The notes beneath the pieces are model-generated. The model ran no database searches and was not told the origin of the DNA. It saw only the letters and a list, made by a program, of their open reading frames with translations. Shown here piece by piece: positions 12,356 to 25,959 of a stretch of 64,000 bases of DNA. Within the stretch, counting starts at the first letter, position 1. Every line of letters begins with the position of its first letter. The stretch covers positions 14,260,001-14,324,000 of the forward strand of contig NC_065876.1 in assembly GCF_933775445.1 (NCBI RefSeq). Direction: 5' to 3'. This DNA is from Argentina anserina. Taxonomy: Eukaryota > Streptophyta > Magnoliopsida > Rosales > Rosaceae. Both the position numbers and the translations under genes were made by a program.

Positions 12356-14326
12356 TGTATCTCCTAATTTAATTGCATTTGAAGTAATATAGTTTTTGTT
12401 CGCATGTGTCATGGAACCACTTAAAAGATAATTGAGCTTTAAAGGGATGAAAAATAAGTCTAAATGAAGCAAGCCTAATGCTAGCAGATCTATGTAATAT
12501 AGACTTATGTATTGAAGCTTCAACTGAATCATCCCACAGAAGTGCAAGGCCTCCCGCTCATACCATCCGATCAAACTGAGCAATACGAGGTAAATTCAAT
12601 TGCCTTTTTCAACGATTGATGTTGTCCCCTGGTGCAATGTGTTTATGAAACAAAAATCATTTTAACCTAATCTTTTCGAACTAACATGTTCAACTCATAA
12701 TGTGTTTTTCTATTCACTATACCATGATATTCCATATGGGAACATTCATCTTTACAAAGGAGGAGGATATCATTTTCGTTTAACCGAAAAATCTTCTATC
12801 AAAATAACCAGAAAATCATAAGCCTATTTAGGCGGCAACGCTTCTGGCGAAAGTACTTCTCACTTACCAATTTAAGTTGTCTTTTTCTTTTAGAAAACAT
12901 AAATATTTCCAAAAGATTCGTTTTCAACAATGAGTACCTCCTTGACATTAGTTTTGGCCATCCAACTAGCTATTTTTGTAAGAGTAGCTCATTGTTGAAG
13001 AGCGGCGGGCTACAGTTTGAGTCTAAAAGCAATTCGTACTATACATAAATTTGGAAATATTAAAAAGGCATAAGAAGCTGAAATCGATAAGTTGTCATGT
13101 CAACTCTGAACAAAGTCTTCATGAACTAGTTACTTAATTAGGTAAGGAATCAGAGATTAAATTTGTCACTCGATGCGTATACTTGAAGGAGATAGTGATA
13201 AAGGGAAGCTGCTATAGTGTTGATATCGTGAAATAAAGTGAGAATACGCCAATGAACAATGCACCCCTTGACAACATCAATCTCTGACTTCCTTGAATCG
13301 TGTAATCCTATTTTTGTTGTGGCTACTGTTCGCGCTCCCCTCATGGTACAGGCCAGACCAGGTACTTGAACCAATCTCTGAGATGCGGGCGTGCTAGTAC
13401 TCATCGTACTATCTATAGTGTTTGGTACGTGAGTAGCGCTTCTAACTTCTGAACCAAGTGAGAGTGTACATGGAAAGATCTCAACCCTACAAAGGTCCTT
13501 CTGTAGGTCGTCTAATAGTGAATTAAGTCTTCTTTCGCAGCTCTCAAGTGAACCACCAATCGATACACACTCACCGTTGCTGGGGCGTGAGTAGAGCTAT
13601 AAACAGATATCTGGTGCAGCAGACCTCACAGTCTGGGCAGTAGACGATCGTTTGTGTAACAGAATCCGATGTTGGCAAGCCTATGATAGATCTAGGCAAT
13701 AGATGATGTTCAACTTGTTGCCAAGGATTTTGATAGATGCCTCGAGGAGGACTTGAGTTGCCGGAGGGGACTTTAATTGTGTTGCGTTAGTTTGTTGTTG
13801 AGATTGACTGTGTATTTACTTCTGCTGCTATCCCTCGTATACATACTACTAGGAATTCAACGATTCCTCCGTTGATTTCTTACTTCTTTGTTGATTAAGC
13901 GTGATCTTCCAGCGAATAGCTTCCTTTTTATCTTAGGATTTGATATCCTTACCTAAAATACATCTGTAAAGAAGATGAACCGCATGTATCAGCCGGTTGC
14001 GCTCAATCCAATTCCAGCATTTGACCTTAAGTTGAATTGGACTCAAACAGCTACATTGATGCCATACGGCATAAATTTCCGGCACCGGATCCCCCGATAT
14101 ATGTAAGCCTGTAGTGTAAACCATACAAGTCGTTACAAGTTGCAACGATATGACGAGTTAAATTGTTTTGTTAAAGGAAAGACAAATCATGGAGGTGCCG
14201 ATCTCCCATGGCCCCACGTTATATACAACGAGGGGGTGTCAAAGTCGTGAAAGAAAGAACGCACGTGACACATTTTTCCCAATCTTTGCATTGCACCTTC
14301 CGCTTAAGAATCGCTCCGATCGATCC
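12356..14326. other. Intergenic between the divergent EDR2 and DUF716 genes
   Basis: No gene recognised. The 13.2-13.9 kb part is less AT-rich than its surroundings, but no frame on either strand gives a known domain or a convincing exon series. Confidence 0.5.
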
Positions 14327-14390
14327 CCACCACCACCACCACCCTCATCATCATCATCATCATCATCACCACTCTCTCTCTCTCTCTCTG
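14327..14390. repeat. Compound microsatellite (CCA)n-(CAT)n-(CT)n
   Basis: Tandem CCA, then CAT, then CT runs. It lies in the likely 5' leader of the DUF716 gene. Open frames across it give only His or Ser/Pro runs and are not genes. Confidence 0.9.
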
Positions 14391-15091
14391 ATCATCAATC
14401 ATACGCTTATAAGTGTAATCCCAGTACGTACTTCTCTCTCTTTCTTTTGTTTCTTTTCACCTTGGATTAAAGCAATCATAGCCTTTACAAACTCGTAAAT
14501 TTTAGTCAAAAGTATATTGTTATAGAAGAAAAGAGGAACCCTGTTACTCCTTTTGGTTTAAATCTTTACTGGGTTTGTTCTTAGTTTTATCTGCCATTCA
14601 AGTTTGACTGATCAAACTCTGCTTTTTCCATCACTAAACAAGAGTTTGACTTTCCTACTAATATCAGATCAGTCTTTAATACTCTGGTTCTTGTTGTTGC
14701 AAAATGAAAAGTGAGGAATCCAGGATATGAATCATTGAATCTTATACTTGAATTACTATACTCATTTGGGTCTGATTTCTTTTTCTTTTTTCCCCAGATT
14801 CTTGTAGCTATACTAAGGAAGCGTTTAGCTGTAGGTAATTGGATATAGTTTCTAATTCAAAGCATTACTGGAGAAACTAAAAGCAACCCATAATTGAAAG
14901 AATCCGGAAAAGTCAGCATCAGGAAAATTGTTAGCACAGTTGAACTAGTCAATAGTGTGAAAGCCTGGAAATTGCTACTATTTAATCTGGGAAATAGTTG
15001 GTTTATTCTAGAGGTGTAGAAGTCAGCTTATGTGAGATTGTAATTCTTTCAGAGAGATAGGAGCAGTGACTGTTACAAATATTGAGCCAAG

Positions 15092-17929
15092 ATGGGTTCT
15101 TTCAAGGGTCATGCTCTGCCAGGGACGTTGTTTCTTGTAGTTGGGTTGTGGCATATATGGAGCGCGCTGGTCAGATATGTATCGGACCCGAAATCCTTTC
15201 GGGTGCGGGTTTGGAATCCTGTGCCGGGGTTTGATGGGAGGATGAGAAACTTGGAGCTATATGTCATCGCCGTTGGTTCTTTTATTGATCTGTGTATCGA
15301 GCTTTTGTATTCGCCTCATTTTAAGTACTTTGTTAATGGAGTTCTGAACCCTGCTCACATGAACGATTTCGAGCATTCGGGGATGCTTCTTATGTTCTTT
15401 ATCTTCGGCTTAATTGCTCTGCTCTCACAGGAGACAAGGTACGGTCATTGTCATTCGAATTTGTTCATTGATATGTTTCTTTTTCACTTGTGTGTCGACA
15501 ATTATCTGTTTGATTTTCAAGAAAATTATAGAACATTGATAGAGAAGAAGGCCTGAATATCGTGTTTATGATCTTGATTGATGAAGTAAAATATTTTATT
15601 CTACTGTGAGTGTGCCAACTTTGACCTGCTCAATTGAGTAATTCATCATATCAGAAACAAATAAATTAAAAGAATACTGCATCCAAATACTACTTACTGG
15701 CTGTTTCAGGTACAAATGTCTGATTTTAGTTTCTGCTGTTTTCTCTAGGAATATTAGATTTATGTTTGATGCTAAATTTAGAAACTATTACAATCAATGA
15801 AAACTGTGTGGTGTAGTTTCATAATTCTAAATTGCAGTAGATCTTAAATGCCCACCTCAGGTTTGTGAAACTCAACAGTTTGGATGAGTTTCAGTCCTCA
15901 TTCCAAAGGTTCATTTATTGCTAAATTGCGATTCTCTCATGCGAACTTTGGCTTGCATGTGTGAGGTTGCTAGAGTGGTGGTTATATGTGTGAGGTTGGT
16001 TTCTTTATGCAAGACATATATAAGTACAACACTACAACGTGTGGCTTGAAGTTAGGAGGAGACTTATGAGGGCATGCTACTTCCTTGCCTTGGTCTCTCG
16101 TAGTCCTAAGACATAAGGTTGGATGCCTCTCATTGAGCTTGAAACTGCTCACTAATTGTGTGAAGCTTTGCCTTTTTGTCTATTTGAGCTTATTTGAGGG
16201 ACAAGGAAAGGGCTGGTATCCTAAAGTCTGTTATTTTTTCTATATATTTATAATTTTTTATTTGCTCCTTGCTGTTATTTTAAACTTATCCCTGTCCCTT
16301 GGTTTCGGGATTTTAAGAATTTCATTTTCTTCTACTTCTCCCCTTTTTGTTCTTTATCTCTGGGCTGGGTGTAGTCTTATTTAATGATTCACCATTGCTG
16401 TTTTGTTTTGGTTGCCTTGCTTGGCCCTTTTGTTTGTGTTCATGAAATCCTTTTTGGCTTTTTAACATCTGTTGTTTATTTCATGTGTTATACGCCCCTT
16501 GCATATTAGTATCCTATTAGCATAAAAATATCTAACAAAAGCTCCAAATCTGAAACTATATAGAATACGTGATTGAACATCACTGCCACTCCAGGGTGAA
16601 AATATTTTCAATAATGTGTGGAATTTGAAATGACTTTCCTGATTTTGTGAGCGAAATGTAGTGCTTGGTATTGCTGATTTCCTGAAAGAAATGTTACAGA
16701 ATATGTTATTTTTTTCATAAGCCTGCTTATGACTGCAATTGACTCATGTAGTTAGACATATCTCAGAAATACTTGTGCAACTATCTTACCACTAATTACA
16801 TGAAAGTCCATAAAAGCTGATTAAATCTTTGAGGAATTGGGAACTTTGGGACATTATAAATTGTATGTAGATAAAAACCAATTTATTGCAATGGTATCCA
16901 TTTATTGCTGCTCATTATAGGTTGATTCAGACCAAGTTTAAGCACTGCATTAGGTGGTTCAGGATGCTCCCTGAAGCATTGCCCCACATATAGGTGTTGA
17001 GCTTTTTCTTTGTTCATGCGCTTTTTAAGTGGATCTGTGCATGAGCTTTTGGAATTTGGAACAAATTCTGTTTATATCAACCATGGTCCTAGTTTGCTTC
17101 CATAATCCAATGCAGAAGTTCATGTATTGCTGCAAACTGTGGGTTTAGTTGTCTGTTAAGGATCTTCTCCTAAAGTGTTGCTACTTGCTAGGCATTAGGC
17201 TTTCTTGTGGTTGAGCTTTTAACATTGGAGCCATGTCCACATTTTTATCATAGAATGGAGCGATTGGAGCCTTTCAATGAACTTCTGTGTTCAGAAATTC
17301 TGAAGTGCGCATTTTGACTATCCATCGTACATCTGTGCTATACCTTTGTTTTATTTACTGGGTATTATGATCTTGTAAGTGGCTAATTTTTTCTTTTGTT
17401 GTTTTCATTTCTTGCATTTAGATTTCTTCTGTTGCCTGAAGGAGCACTTTGTCTGATTGCTGCCACAGCCTTCTCTGCGGAGTATCTCCTCTTCTACTTT
17501 CACTCAACAACTCACAAAGGTCTCGAGGGGTATTACCACATCATCCTTGTCTTACTGATTGGGCTCTGTATATTATCAACTGTTACAGGAGCACTCCTGC
17601 CAACCAGTTTTCCAGTTGATTTATGCAGTGGCATTGCCTTAACTCTCCAAGGCATCTGGTTTTATCAGACTGCATTCACCCTCTATGGTCCGATGATGCC
17701 AGCTGGTTGTCAGTTGAAGGATGGAATGATCTCATGTCGTTCTGCAGACAATGAGGTCCGGGGAGAGTTACTCGCAAACTTCCAGTTCTTTTCCATAGTT
17801 CTTGGTGTACTTGTTGCTGTTGTGGTGGCATATGGTTTTGTTGCTTCAAGATTTGGGCATTCAGATGTCAAGCGTTTGCATGCAGTACAGGATGTATTGG
17901 TTGACGATCAACTTAGGGGTACGTTGTGA
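15092..17929 (+). CDS. DUF716 / TMEM45-family multi-pass membrane protein, 2 exons, 284 aa
   Basis: Exons 15092-15438 and 17422-17929, joined within an Arg codon (ACA-AG/A) across a 1,983-bp GT-AG intron; 855 nt in total. The product starts MGSFKGHALPG, typical of plant DUF716 proteins, and has about seven hydrophobic segments: roughly residues 10-30, 52-72, 96-113, 117-145, 150-172, 178-203 and 232-255. Conserved features visible are G-x-x-F-L-V-V-G-L-W-H near the N-terminus, N-D-F-E-H-S-G-M before segment 3, and H-S-T-T-H-K-G-L-E-G-Y-Y-H between segments 4 and 5. The human homologues are TMEM45A/B; plant members have been linked loosely to virus response and their biochemistry is unknown. 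A 3' splice site at 15052 (TTTCAG) suggests a spliced 5' leader running back through the microsatellite. Cellular location not determinable beyond membrane. Confidence 0.92.
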
Positions 17930-19509
17930 TAAAACTTTAACAAGTTACGCTTTCATTACAAGTTGAATTTTTGCTTTGTCGACCAATTCTGATCGGAGCA
18001 ATTTTATGATTACAGGTTACTAGAGCACATATGAGATAAACTAATAATATATACTGGAGGAAAAGCTGAGAAATGGTTTTAGGTTGTCAACTGTAGGTGA
18101 TCATCACTTATATTTGAAGGAAGCCGGACACGGCGGAAATTGTGGTATTTACAGAAAAAAAATTGTCAATGATGTAGAGACCTTAGTTTGAGGTCATGTT
18201 ACTTTCTGATGCTGGATTTACTAACCCTGTTTAAATGGGTTTGTGTTCGGTCCGAAGGGAAAAAACATGAGAAAACCTTATGTTATACCCGTTATAACTG
18301 TTGAAAATGTGATCTCATACAATTTTGTTTGATCTTTCAGCGAAATCATTACTCCTGTGATACTATCTTTTTTATTCATAATATTATTTTGAGGTCCGGA
18401 GGTCTTGGAGCGAGTGATAGGAATCATAGGATTGGCCAGTATTGAACTACCTAGTATCATAGCAATTCATTTCCTCAAGTTAGTCAGCACTCGGCACAGC
18501 TTAACACTCTAAATTAAGACAATGTGTTATGTTCACGAAATGTACTCCAGCATTGAAAAGCAAATTCAGGGTCCTAATGTTACCTCAAGCAAAGCTGGTG
18601 TTCAGTCTATAGATTATAGAATAGAGGAGATGCAAGAACAAGATGCATCTTCTACTACAAACATTTCTGGTGAAGGGTTTTCGGTTAGGCATTGGAGCGG
18701 AGGACTTTGATCATGAGTTGCACGTCGGATTCGAAACAGCTACCTGGTGCTGCTGGCGATTTTGCCTATGCTGATATCTTCCACTCTATTCTCTAAGGAG
18801 AGCAAACGCTTTCAACTTGGGGATCTGTTTTTTTTTTCTCAAAGGTGAAAGAGGAAGACTGATCCCAACCTTGCAACCTTGCAACGTAGCACAACGACTA
18901 GCAACCGCATCTGCCAGAAAACTGGCGTCTCACCAAATATGTTTTACTTCGATATATTGAATATGCGACATTATGAAGTTCAGGATCCCTTGGTTGAAGT
19001 TCAAGATACTATGTACCCTGGCAAATTTACTACAGATATGTTTAGACTTTAGATCAAGGTATTCCTTTCATTATACTAGTGCATACAAAAGTGTCAAACC
19101 CAAAGACATGTTTCGGTATTGATTGCCTTCTGGCTTCTGCCAGTATTGAAACCCTAATGAAATCAGCATATCACTTCAACCACTTGAAAATTTATTTCCA
19201 AACCAGTTTTAAACTGAAATCGGTGTCAATAGTTTTGAAATACAGCAAACAAAAACAAATGCCATATTCATCATATGTTCGTCCATGTTATACCAGCTCG
19301 GTAAATCTTCGGTGATTTCTGCTGACAGTGATTTGCCCAGCAACCCGTTTGCTTTCCAAAGATTTTTGTTCCATATAAAATTAACAGAACTTCAAATCTA
19401 AGGCACACAACATATGCACAAGAAGCTTTTACAATATGCAAATGTATAACACTGTAAAAGGAGCGATTTATTGAATCATTCATCCCCATTGGGATATCCA
19501 AAAGCCAGC
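17930..19509. other. Convergent intergenic region between DUF716 and MOB1
   Basis: Holds the 3' untranslated regions of both genes. A 62-codon plus-strand open frame at 18522-18710 has no recognised domain and no splice context. A LINE-like remnant lies at 18830-18990. Confidence 0.5.
18830..18990 (-). pseudogene. Possible LINE RNase H-like remnant
   Basis: Read on the minus strand, this stretch gives H-I-Q-Y-I-E-V-K-H-I-W, a stop, then D-A-S-F-L-A-D-A-V-A-S-R. That resembles the end of the RNase H-like domain of plant non-LTR retrotransposons (a hydrophobic strand, then R-E-A-N-x-x-A-D-x-L-A). It is short and broken; only the pattern supports it. Confidence 0.3.
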
Positions 19510-22500
19510 TCAATATGGAACAATGATGGATTCTATAAGCTCTTGAAGTGGAGCTAGCTCCTTCTTGTCTATTAGGGCAAATTCCTGAAAAAAGACACAG
19601 TACAGGGGTTCAGCCACCAACTTTTCTATCAGATCACCACCTTGTGCATCACAAGTAACACTTTCTCTTGATAGTTTACATAAAAGCCATTGTTTTAAAA
19701 GTTTTTGTATCTCATTCTTTCTGTCGTACGTTTACATAACTCATTCTTCTAATCGGTGAACCTGAATACCTATTTCTCGGTTATGTTAGAAAAATAAATT
19801 TTTAGCCTTACTCAGCACAATCATATTGACATCTACACACTTGATGCCAGAGTCCAGTGTTGACCTCACGATAGGTGATCCAACCAGATAATAAAATACC
19901 ACCTAGGGAAGCTCCTTTCTATTTTAAGAGGTACCATACTGAAGGAAAAAGAAATGGTCATTGGATGAAAAACTACTTACACAGGTAAATAGAATGAAAT
20001 GCTTGAAGCAAGTATTTAGATGGGCCTCTTCCTTAAGGCTCACGATTTTCTGAAAATGAGAGTGGTATATGTGGGCATATACGCGGAACAGTCTTTTAAA
20101 TATTGTCTTCACAACCTCCCTAAAATTAGGGGGGAATGGTGCTCCTGAAAAGGATGAAGACCAAGAGGGAATAAATTACATAACAATCAAATGAGAGAAT
20201 CTACAGAATAGAGCAGTAAATATTACCAAGCTTTTGAGGAAATATAGATTCATCATCAAGTTGAGATTCAATCCAGTCCATCAAATATTCAACATATTTT
20301 GGAGCAGAAACTTCAATAGGTTTCTTAATTTGTACACCATCAGCCCATCTATACTCATACCTGTCATTGTACAAAACAGAGGAAGTTGATAAAACCAGAA
20401 GCTGGACTGAAGTACGCATAGCCAGGCATAGAATGTACAATAATTTATCAACAAAGTAGTCTATGCCAACCAATCAAAAGAACTTGGAAGGATAAGAAAT
20501 TTTATTTCAGAATTCAGAAAAAAAAGGCATGAAGATTTGCTGATAAATATTATATGTGATTTTGCGTATGGACATAGGAGGATCTTGATGCTCCAGGTTG
20601 TCGTAACTGTGTATTACTATTGAGAACCTTGCTACTTTCATAATAATAATGGATAATTGTATAACGAAACACATCTGGGTTGATAAAAAACCAGTAAAAT
20701 TTCTAGATTCTCTTCAGAAATCACTAAACCTTTTAATAAATAAAATATTTCCAAATTACTTGACAGATATGCTTAGAGAAGGAAGTTGGAGTACATAATA
20801 AAACGAAAGCTAAAACAATTGAACAACCATAAAGTCATAAACTAACACCAGATAAGAAACAAAATAACAGTGTAATTGATAAACTGCCATACTTGGGGCC
20901 TGCAGTCATTGTAGGACAATTTTCAGGAGTGCAAAACTCTGTGAGGGTACCAAATAACAAATTGACTTGATTAAAGAAGTCCACAGCTGAAATTGAAAGG
21001 TCAACCACACTTCAGATATATGTCAGAAAATAGGTTAAAGAGGTATTTGAACTTTTTCGTCTTAGTTTGCTTTATTGTTTACAAGAATCATCTATAATTT
21101 TCCCACTCAACTCCAACCTCTTCCACAATATAGTCACCAATAAACGTCTAAAACACTGTTTAAAATATATCTAACCTATAAAAAGTTCCCACGTAGGCAA
21201 CAATTCTAGCTGCACCTTCTTTGATACGACTCATATGAGGCATAAAAGCTTCAGTGTCCTTTATAAACACAATTATCCTACTAGAAAATCCCTTCAACTT
21301 CTCAATGCCTCTCCCCCAATTTTTAGCATAACTTATTAAAACAAATGATAATCTCCTGCTTAATCAGATCTCAATCAATACTCTTCTCACACCTCAAACA
21401 TCACTTTCTCTTCCCATTTGCTGCTCTAGGAAAATAACTGCTATAAGTTTCATCATCTCTGGCCTATGCCTCCAACATAGTTCTCCTCTAAATACTAGTC
21501 CATAAAACCGGGAAAAAAATCAATATAAGAGCCAATTGAAATTCTGATGAAAAAGAGATATACTGTTGACAGCAAGCCACTCATTTAAATCCTCTCCAGT
21601 TGGAAGTTTGACTGCTTCTCTTAGGTTCCCACTGCCTAGTGTTGCATCAATGTGTTTTCTAAGCTGAGCCCCCTGCATCAAAATAAATTATACATTAATA
21701 AAATCACTTAGTTATACCTATCTTGTCATAAAGATCCAGAAAGGTTGATACACGGACCATAACAAAAGAAGCACATTGAATTTCAGCTAAAATTAAAATA
21801 GAGGTGCCATGAGAAGGCCATGGCGATCTTTTGAATCTATTGTAAAAACAGATTTTTTTGCTCCATTTACCAAAGATTAATTGTTCCATCTATAGATTCT
21901 CAAAGATGAACCATGGCCATTAAAATATTGATTACAGTAAGGAGTTTCTACCACCACACAAGAGATTGAATAAGAATAGAACTACCACTTCATCCAGAAA
22001 ACATTATGAATGAATTGGGAAACGAGTTAACTACAGATATTGCATCTCTAACATACACAGATAGCATAGATAAATCCCTAAATCACTACCAAAACTTCTA
22101 ACATTTATAAAAAATATGACTAGACTTAAAGAGTAACTAACGGGATACAACCTTACTCCCAGAAGGGGCGCTCTTTTTTGGGCGGAATGTCCTCTGGTTT
22201 CTGCAACAATAACGAACTTAAGTAGGGTTCAAAAATCAAAAGTATGTATGATACGATAATAAATGAAAAGCAAAAGGGCATGCACCTGTGTAGGAGGAAA
22301 ACTCAGATATTGAGAAAGACTAAACAGTCATAAATTTTCAAATTATGAGCCAAGAGGCTCAGACAAACATAAATTCTATAATCCTCAATCTAAATTAGAT
22401 GGAATATTATCAAAAAATTCTAGTCACTTATTTGCATTTAGGAAAGTCTTCTGAACTTCGGCCCTCCCCTGGAAAAAAAAGGACTCTGCCTAAGATGGAA

Positions 22501-24168
22501 CAAAAAAACATGAGGAGAAAGGAATTGACCTTGCTTCAGGTACCAAATAACACAACAGTGAAGTCCAGCCTTTGTTCACTAATTTCTACCTTGTTGCTAG
22601 CTAAACTTTTAAACTAACGCCACATGATGCAGTAACTGTGACAGAGTATGAGAGAAAAGAAAGAGAAGGGAGAATGAGAATAGCAAGAAACCTCGAACGG
22701 TTGCATCTGCCCGTTACAAGACCAATTCAACAGAATAATTCAGACAGATTTGACAGTAGGCCCTAGATTGCAATCAAATCTAAATTTTAGGGGGCAATGT
22801 AGACAAAGTTTCTGTTTTCGGAAGCCAAGTGTTGTTTGGGCCAGGGTTGAGGGGGCATTGCTTATCTCCCCTGCATACAAATACAAGGTACAGCCGCTGG
22901 ATAAACAAACACTTGTTAGAAAAGCATTTGCTTAGATCTAGCATCTGTTCACTATTTCCTACCTTTTTGCCTGATACTTAAATTACAAGTCTGCCTATAG
23001 ACGTTGGTCATGTGACTAATTTGCCTTAAAATTTGATAACATGAAGACTGCTCACTGAGAGAAACCTTAAGAATTCTTACATGTCATATTACTCACCTAT
23101 CAGACTGCTCTCACACACATCCCCTTAGCATCACCCCCTTCTTCAGGCTAAGAATCTATTCCTCTCATAAACTAACGTGGCAAATGAAGTCGGAATAACA
23201 CAGCACAGATTTGAGTCTCTAAATATCCTTCACCATAAGAATAATCAAAATTTCATCGGCACTTCCTGCTCCACTCTGCACAAGAAACAGAAGTAGAGAA
23301 ATAGACAAAAATACAATGTCTTCTCCTCTGAACCACATCAACAAGTCTCAACTCTACCACAAGCTGTAATCAACGAGAACACCCCAACCTTCAGAAACAC
23401 TTTTTCATTCACAAGAGAACATAAAAGTAGTCGGGAGGTGGAACATTTACTGCCTTGTTTAGGACATAGAAGAAAAACCCCCTACAGCTCCAATTTCCAA
23501 CTCCCAACTCATGTCATCACAACTGAAATAAACTTTTTGGAACTGTTCAAAACGCATAGCAAATCATCATTCTGAACAACAAACCAAAAGGAGAAACAAA
23601 AAACCGCGTTTCCAATTAGCTCAATGACCATATACACTCGGTATTTCATAAATTAATCTCATTTATGATTCTCACTCTAACCTACTGCCAATACTTCTTT
23701 CCCCATTTTTTTGTTTCCATAAAATCAGTCACCTTTTACCTTCCTCGATGCATCTGATCCGAAACTACACTCATACCAACAAAAACCAATTCATGAATGC
23801 AAGCATAACCATCCATAGGAACTATGATTCACGGCATTCAATGACTCATATGAATAGAACAGTATTTAATCCTCGATTTACATTCTACATTAACACAAAG
23901 AGTTCCCATTATTAAAGATTAAAAAAAAAAGTCAAAGGCACATGAGAATCACACATTTCACAGATCTAAAGATGAAACCTTTCTCCACCGATCACAGAAA
24001 ACAAACGAAAAAAAAAACACAAACTTTGGATCATATATCATGCAGAACCAAATAACACCAAAGAAACCAGGAAAGAAAATCACGAAGAATATCAAAGACA
24101 GAGAGAATAACAAAGAGAGATAGGGAAGGGGTTTGAGTCAAGGACCTGCCCAGACCAAAGAGACTCAT
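19510..24168 (-). CDS. MOB1: MOB1 kinase activator, 7 exons, 215 aa
   Basis: Exons in transcript order: 24146-24168, 22152-22200, 21564-21672, 20893-20986, 20227-20360, 19981-20144, 19510-19584; 648 nt, in frame, GT-AG throughout. The 215-aa length is as expected for MOB1. MOB1 binds and activates NDR/LATS (AGC) kinases in the Hippo/MEN pathway; in plants it partners Ste20-like kinase SIK1 and NDR kinases in growth, cytokinesis and auxin responses. Zinc ligands are present at Cys79, Cys84, His161 and His166, and the threonines matching the animal MST phosphosites are at T12 and T35. Also visible are [14 protein letters not shown] and the C-terminal [12 protein letters not shown]. Exon 1 carries only seven complete codons and is followed by a 1,945-bp intron. 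The gene appears intact and converges on the DUF716 gene. Confidence 0.96.
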
Positions 24169-25668
24169 GGTTTTGATTTCTCCGAGAAGAAAAGGATCTT
24201 CTTGGGCGATTTCCGTGAGCTTTCTTCTTTCGGGTGAAGGAAGACAGAGTTCGGGCTCCAAACAAAGAAAACAGAGAAAGACCTCCCTTTTTAACTTTTT
24301 GTAAACACAAATTGTTTTATTTCGATTCCTTTTACATTTTTAATTTCCTTTTTCTTTCTTAAGTACTGAAATTTTATTTTGAGAGCTTTTATTCATCAAA
24401 TCTACTTCTTTTAAGTAATTAAAATGTTATTTAGACTCCGTAATTTTTCTAAAATGTCCATAGCTTGAGAAAATTTTAAAAAAAATTTCAGAAAATTCTA
24501 CAGGAAATTGTAAATTATTTATTATTCAATTTTTTTTAAATATAATATTTTCCATCTAATTCGTTCAAACATATATTATTAATTAACTTTTTCAAAAATT
24601 GTGAATCTTGTTTGTTCATAATCACAACTCACAATATAACTATTTTTAAGTTCTTGACACTATAAAATTGTAATAAATGCATTTAAGCGAGTGAAACCTA
24701 AAAATAAACCAACAAAAAAGAAAACAAATTAAAGACCAAAGCAAAGTGCATTATCTTTCAAAATTCACATAAAATTTACTCAATGATCGATTGTAATGAT
24801 TATGAGTTTATGGTTCTTGAACAATAATAAGCTCAATTTTTTGTTTTGTATGGTGAGATTTATTTGGTAATATGAATTTTCTTTATGGTAAACTAAGATT
24901 GTTTTGGTAAGATTGATTCTTTTTAATAAGATGAGATTCTTTTAGTAAGTTGGTTTTTTTGGTAAATTTACATGCGTTGAAAAATCCAATACTAAATTGA
25001 ATATAGAGAGAAGTCTAACTACAGTTTTGAGAGATATGAATAGAAGTTTCATTTTATTTCCACTAACCTTACAAAACAAACTTAATTGACATTGACACAC
25101 AATGGCCCTTGAAATTTTTTTTTAATAAAAGAATAAATTTCAGTAGTTCATTAATAATCAAATAAATTACCCTGATAATCAAATAAAGTTCGGTCTTAAT
25201 GGAATCTTATGAAATCAGCTGGTGTGCGAAAGGTGGGAATCCCAAGGCAGCCAAAATCCTCGGTAGCTTCTCTAGTTGATTGACTAAAAGCTAATCTCTT
25301 GATGGTGCTTATGATGGCGTCAACCAGTGCATCAATCATGTTTATTCTCCTTACATGGTGGAAGCATAAGCTGGTGGTGCGCGCTACTTGTGAATTAACA
25401 ATGGAGTTTGGTTTAGCTCCCATAAAATTTGAGTTTGATTGTCTAATTTGATGAATGTTGTTGGGGTTACAGTTCTAGTTTCTTTTCTCATGCTTACAAG
25501 GAAGCTAATATTGCAGGTCATATGGCTGCTAAGTTAGCTCTCTCGTCTGATGCTTCATATAGATGATATGATATTATTTCTTCATCTTATCATCGTTTTT
25601 TTATCATCTATATATTTGTAACCTTTAATTTCTCTAAATAAACCTTTCATCTTTCATTTTAGTCTTGT
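24169..25668. other. AT-rich intergenic region upstream of MOB1
   Basis: Contains the MOB1 5' leader and promoter (to about 24.3 kb), then AT-rich sequence with poly-A/poly-T runs. Apart from the RNase H-like fragment at 25477-25566, nothing is recognisable. Confidence 0.5.
25477..25566 (+). pseudogene. RNase H-like C-terminal fragment of a non-LTR retrotransposon
   Basis: The frame reads S-F-F-S-H-A-Y-K-E-A-N-I-A-G-H-M-A-A-K-L-A then L-S-S-D-A-S-Y-R and a stop. The pattern F-x-H-x-x-R/K-E-A-N-x-x-A-x-x-x-A-K-L-A is characteristic of the end of the RNase H-like domain of plant LINE-type reverse transcriptases. The upstream part is degenerate. A fossil only. Confidence 0.55.
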
Positions 25669-25923
25669 TGTTAGGACCAATATTCTATAACCCTATGTTA
25701 GTTTGGCTAGTGTATTAATTTACTTAAATAGACCCATTAGTAGACTCGGGTCAGGTCATATTTTAAACGGGTATCAAGGGTTATGTCAGAAATATCTATA
25801 TAAGGCATTTAGCCTTCAATGTAACTCTTATCTAAGAAATGAATATCAATCTATTTTAATTATTTCTTTTAAATTTCTGCATTTTATTTCTTTCAATCCA
25901 ATTGATGGATCTTGATCCTATCA
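25669..25923 (+). mobile_element. Putative LTR (~255 bp) of a non-autonomous retroelement
   Basis: Begins TGTTAGGACC and ends CCTATCA, so it has the TG...CA termini of an LTR, with a TATA-like CTATATAAGG near 25797-25806. It is followed by a sequence resembling the primer-binding site for initiator tRNA-Met. The 5' limit is uncertain (25666 or 25669). A matching 3' LTR was not found downstream, so the element would be truncated. Inference from layout. Confidence 0.45.
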
Positions 25924-25925
25924 AC

Positions 25926-25940
25926 TGGTATTCAAAGCCA
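25926..25940 (+). other. tRNA-Met-like primer-binding site
   Basis: TGGTATTCAAAGCCA resembles the usual plant LTR-retrotransposon site TGGTATCAGAGCCA, with a one-base insertion and a substitution. It lies 2 bp after the LTR-like segment, where such a site belongs. Confidence 0.5.
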
Positions 25941-25959
25941 GTTCCGATGAGGAATTTTT

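Noticed and set aside
14168..14498. Overlapping open frames with His and Ser/Pro runs upstream of the DUF716 gene
   Set aside because: They are translations of a compound microsatellite and lack any domain or splice support.
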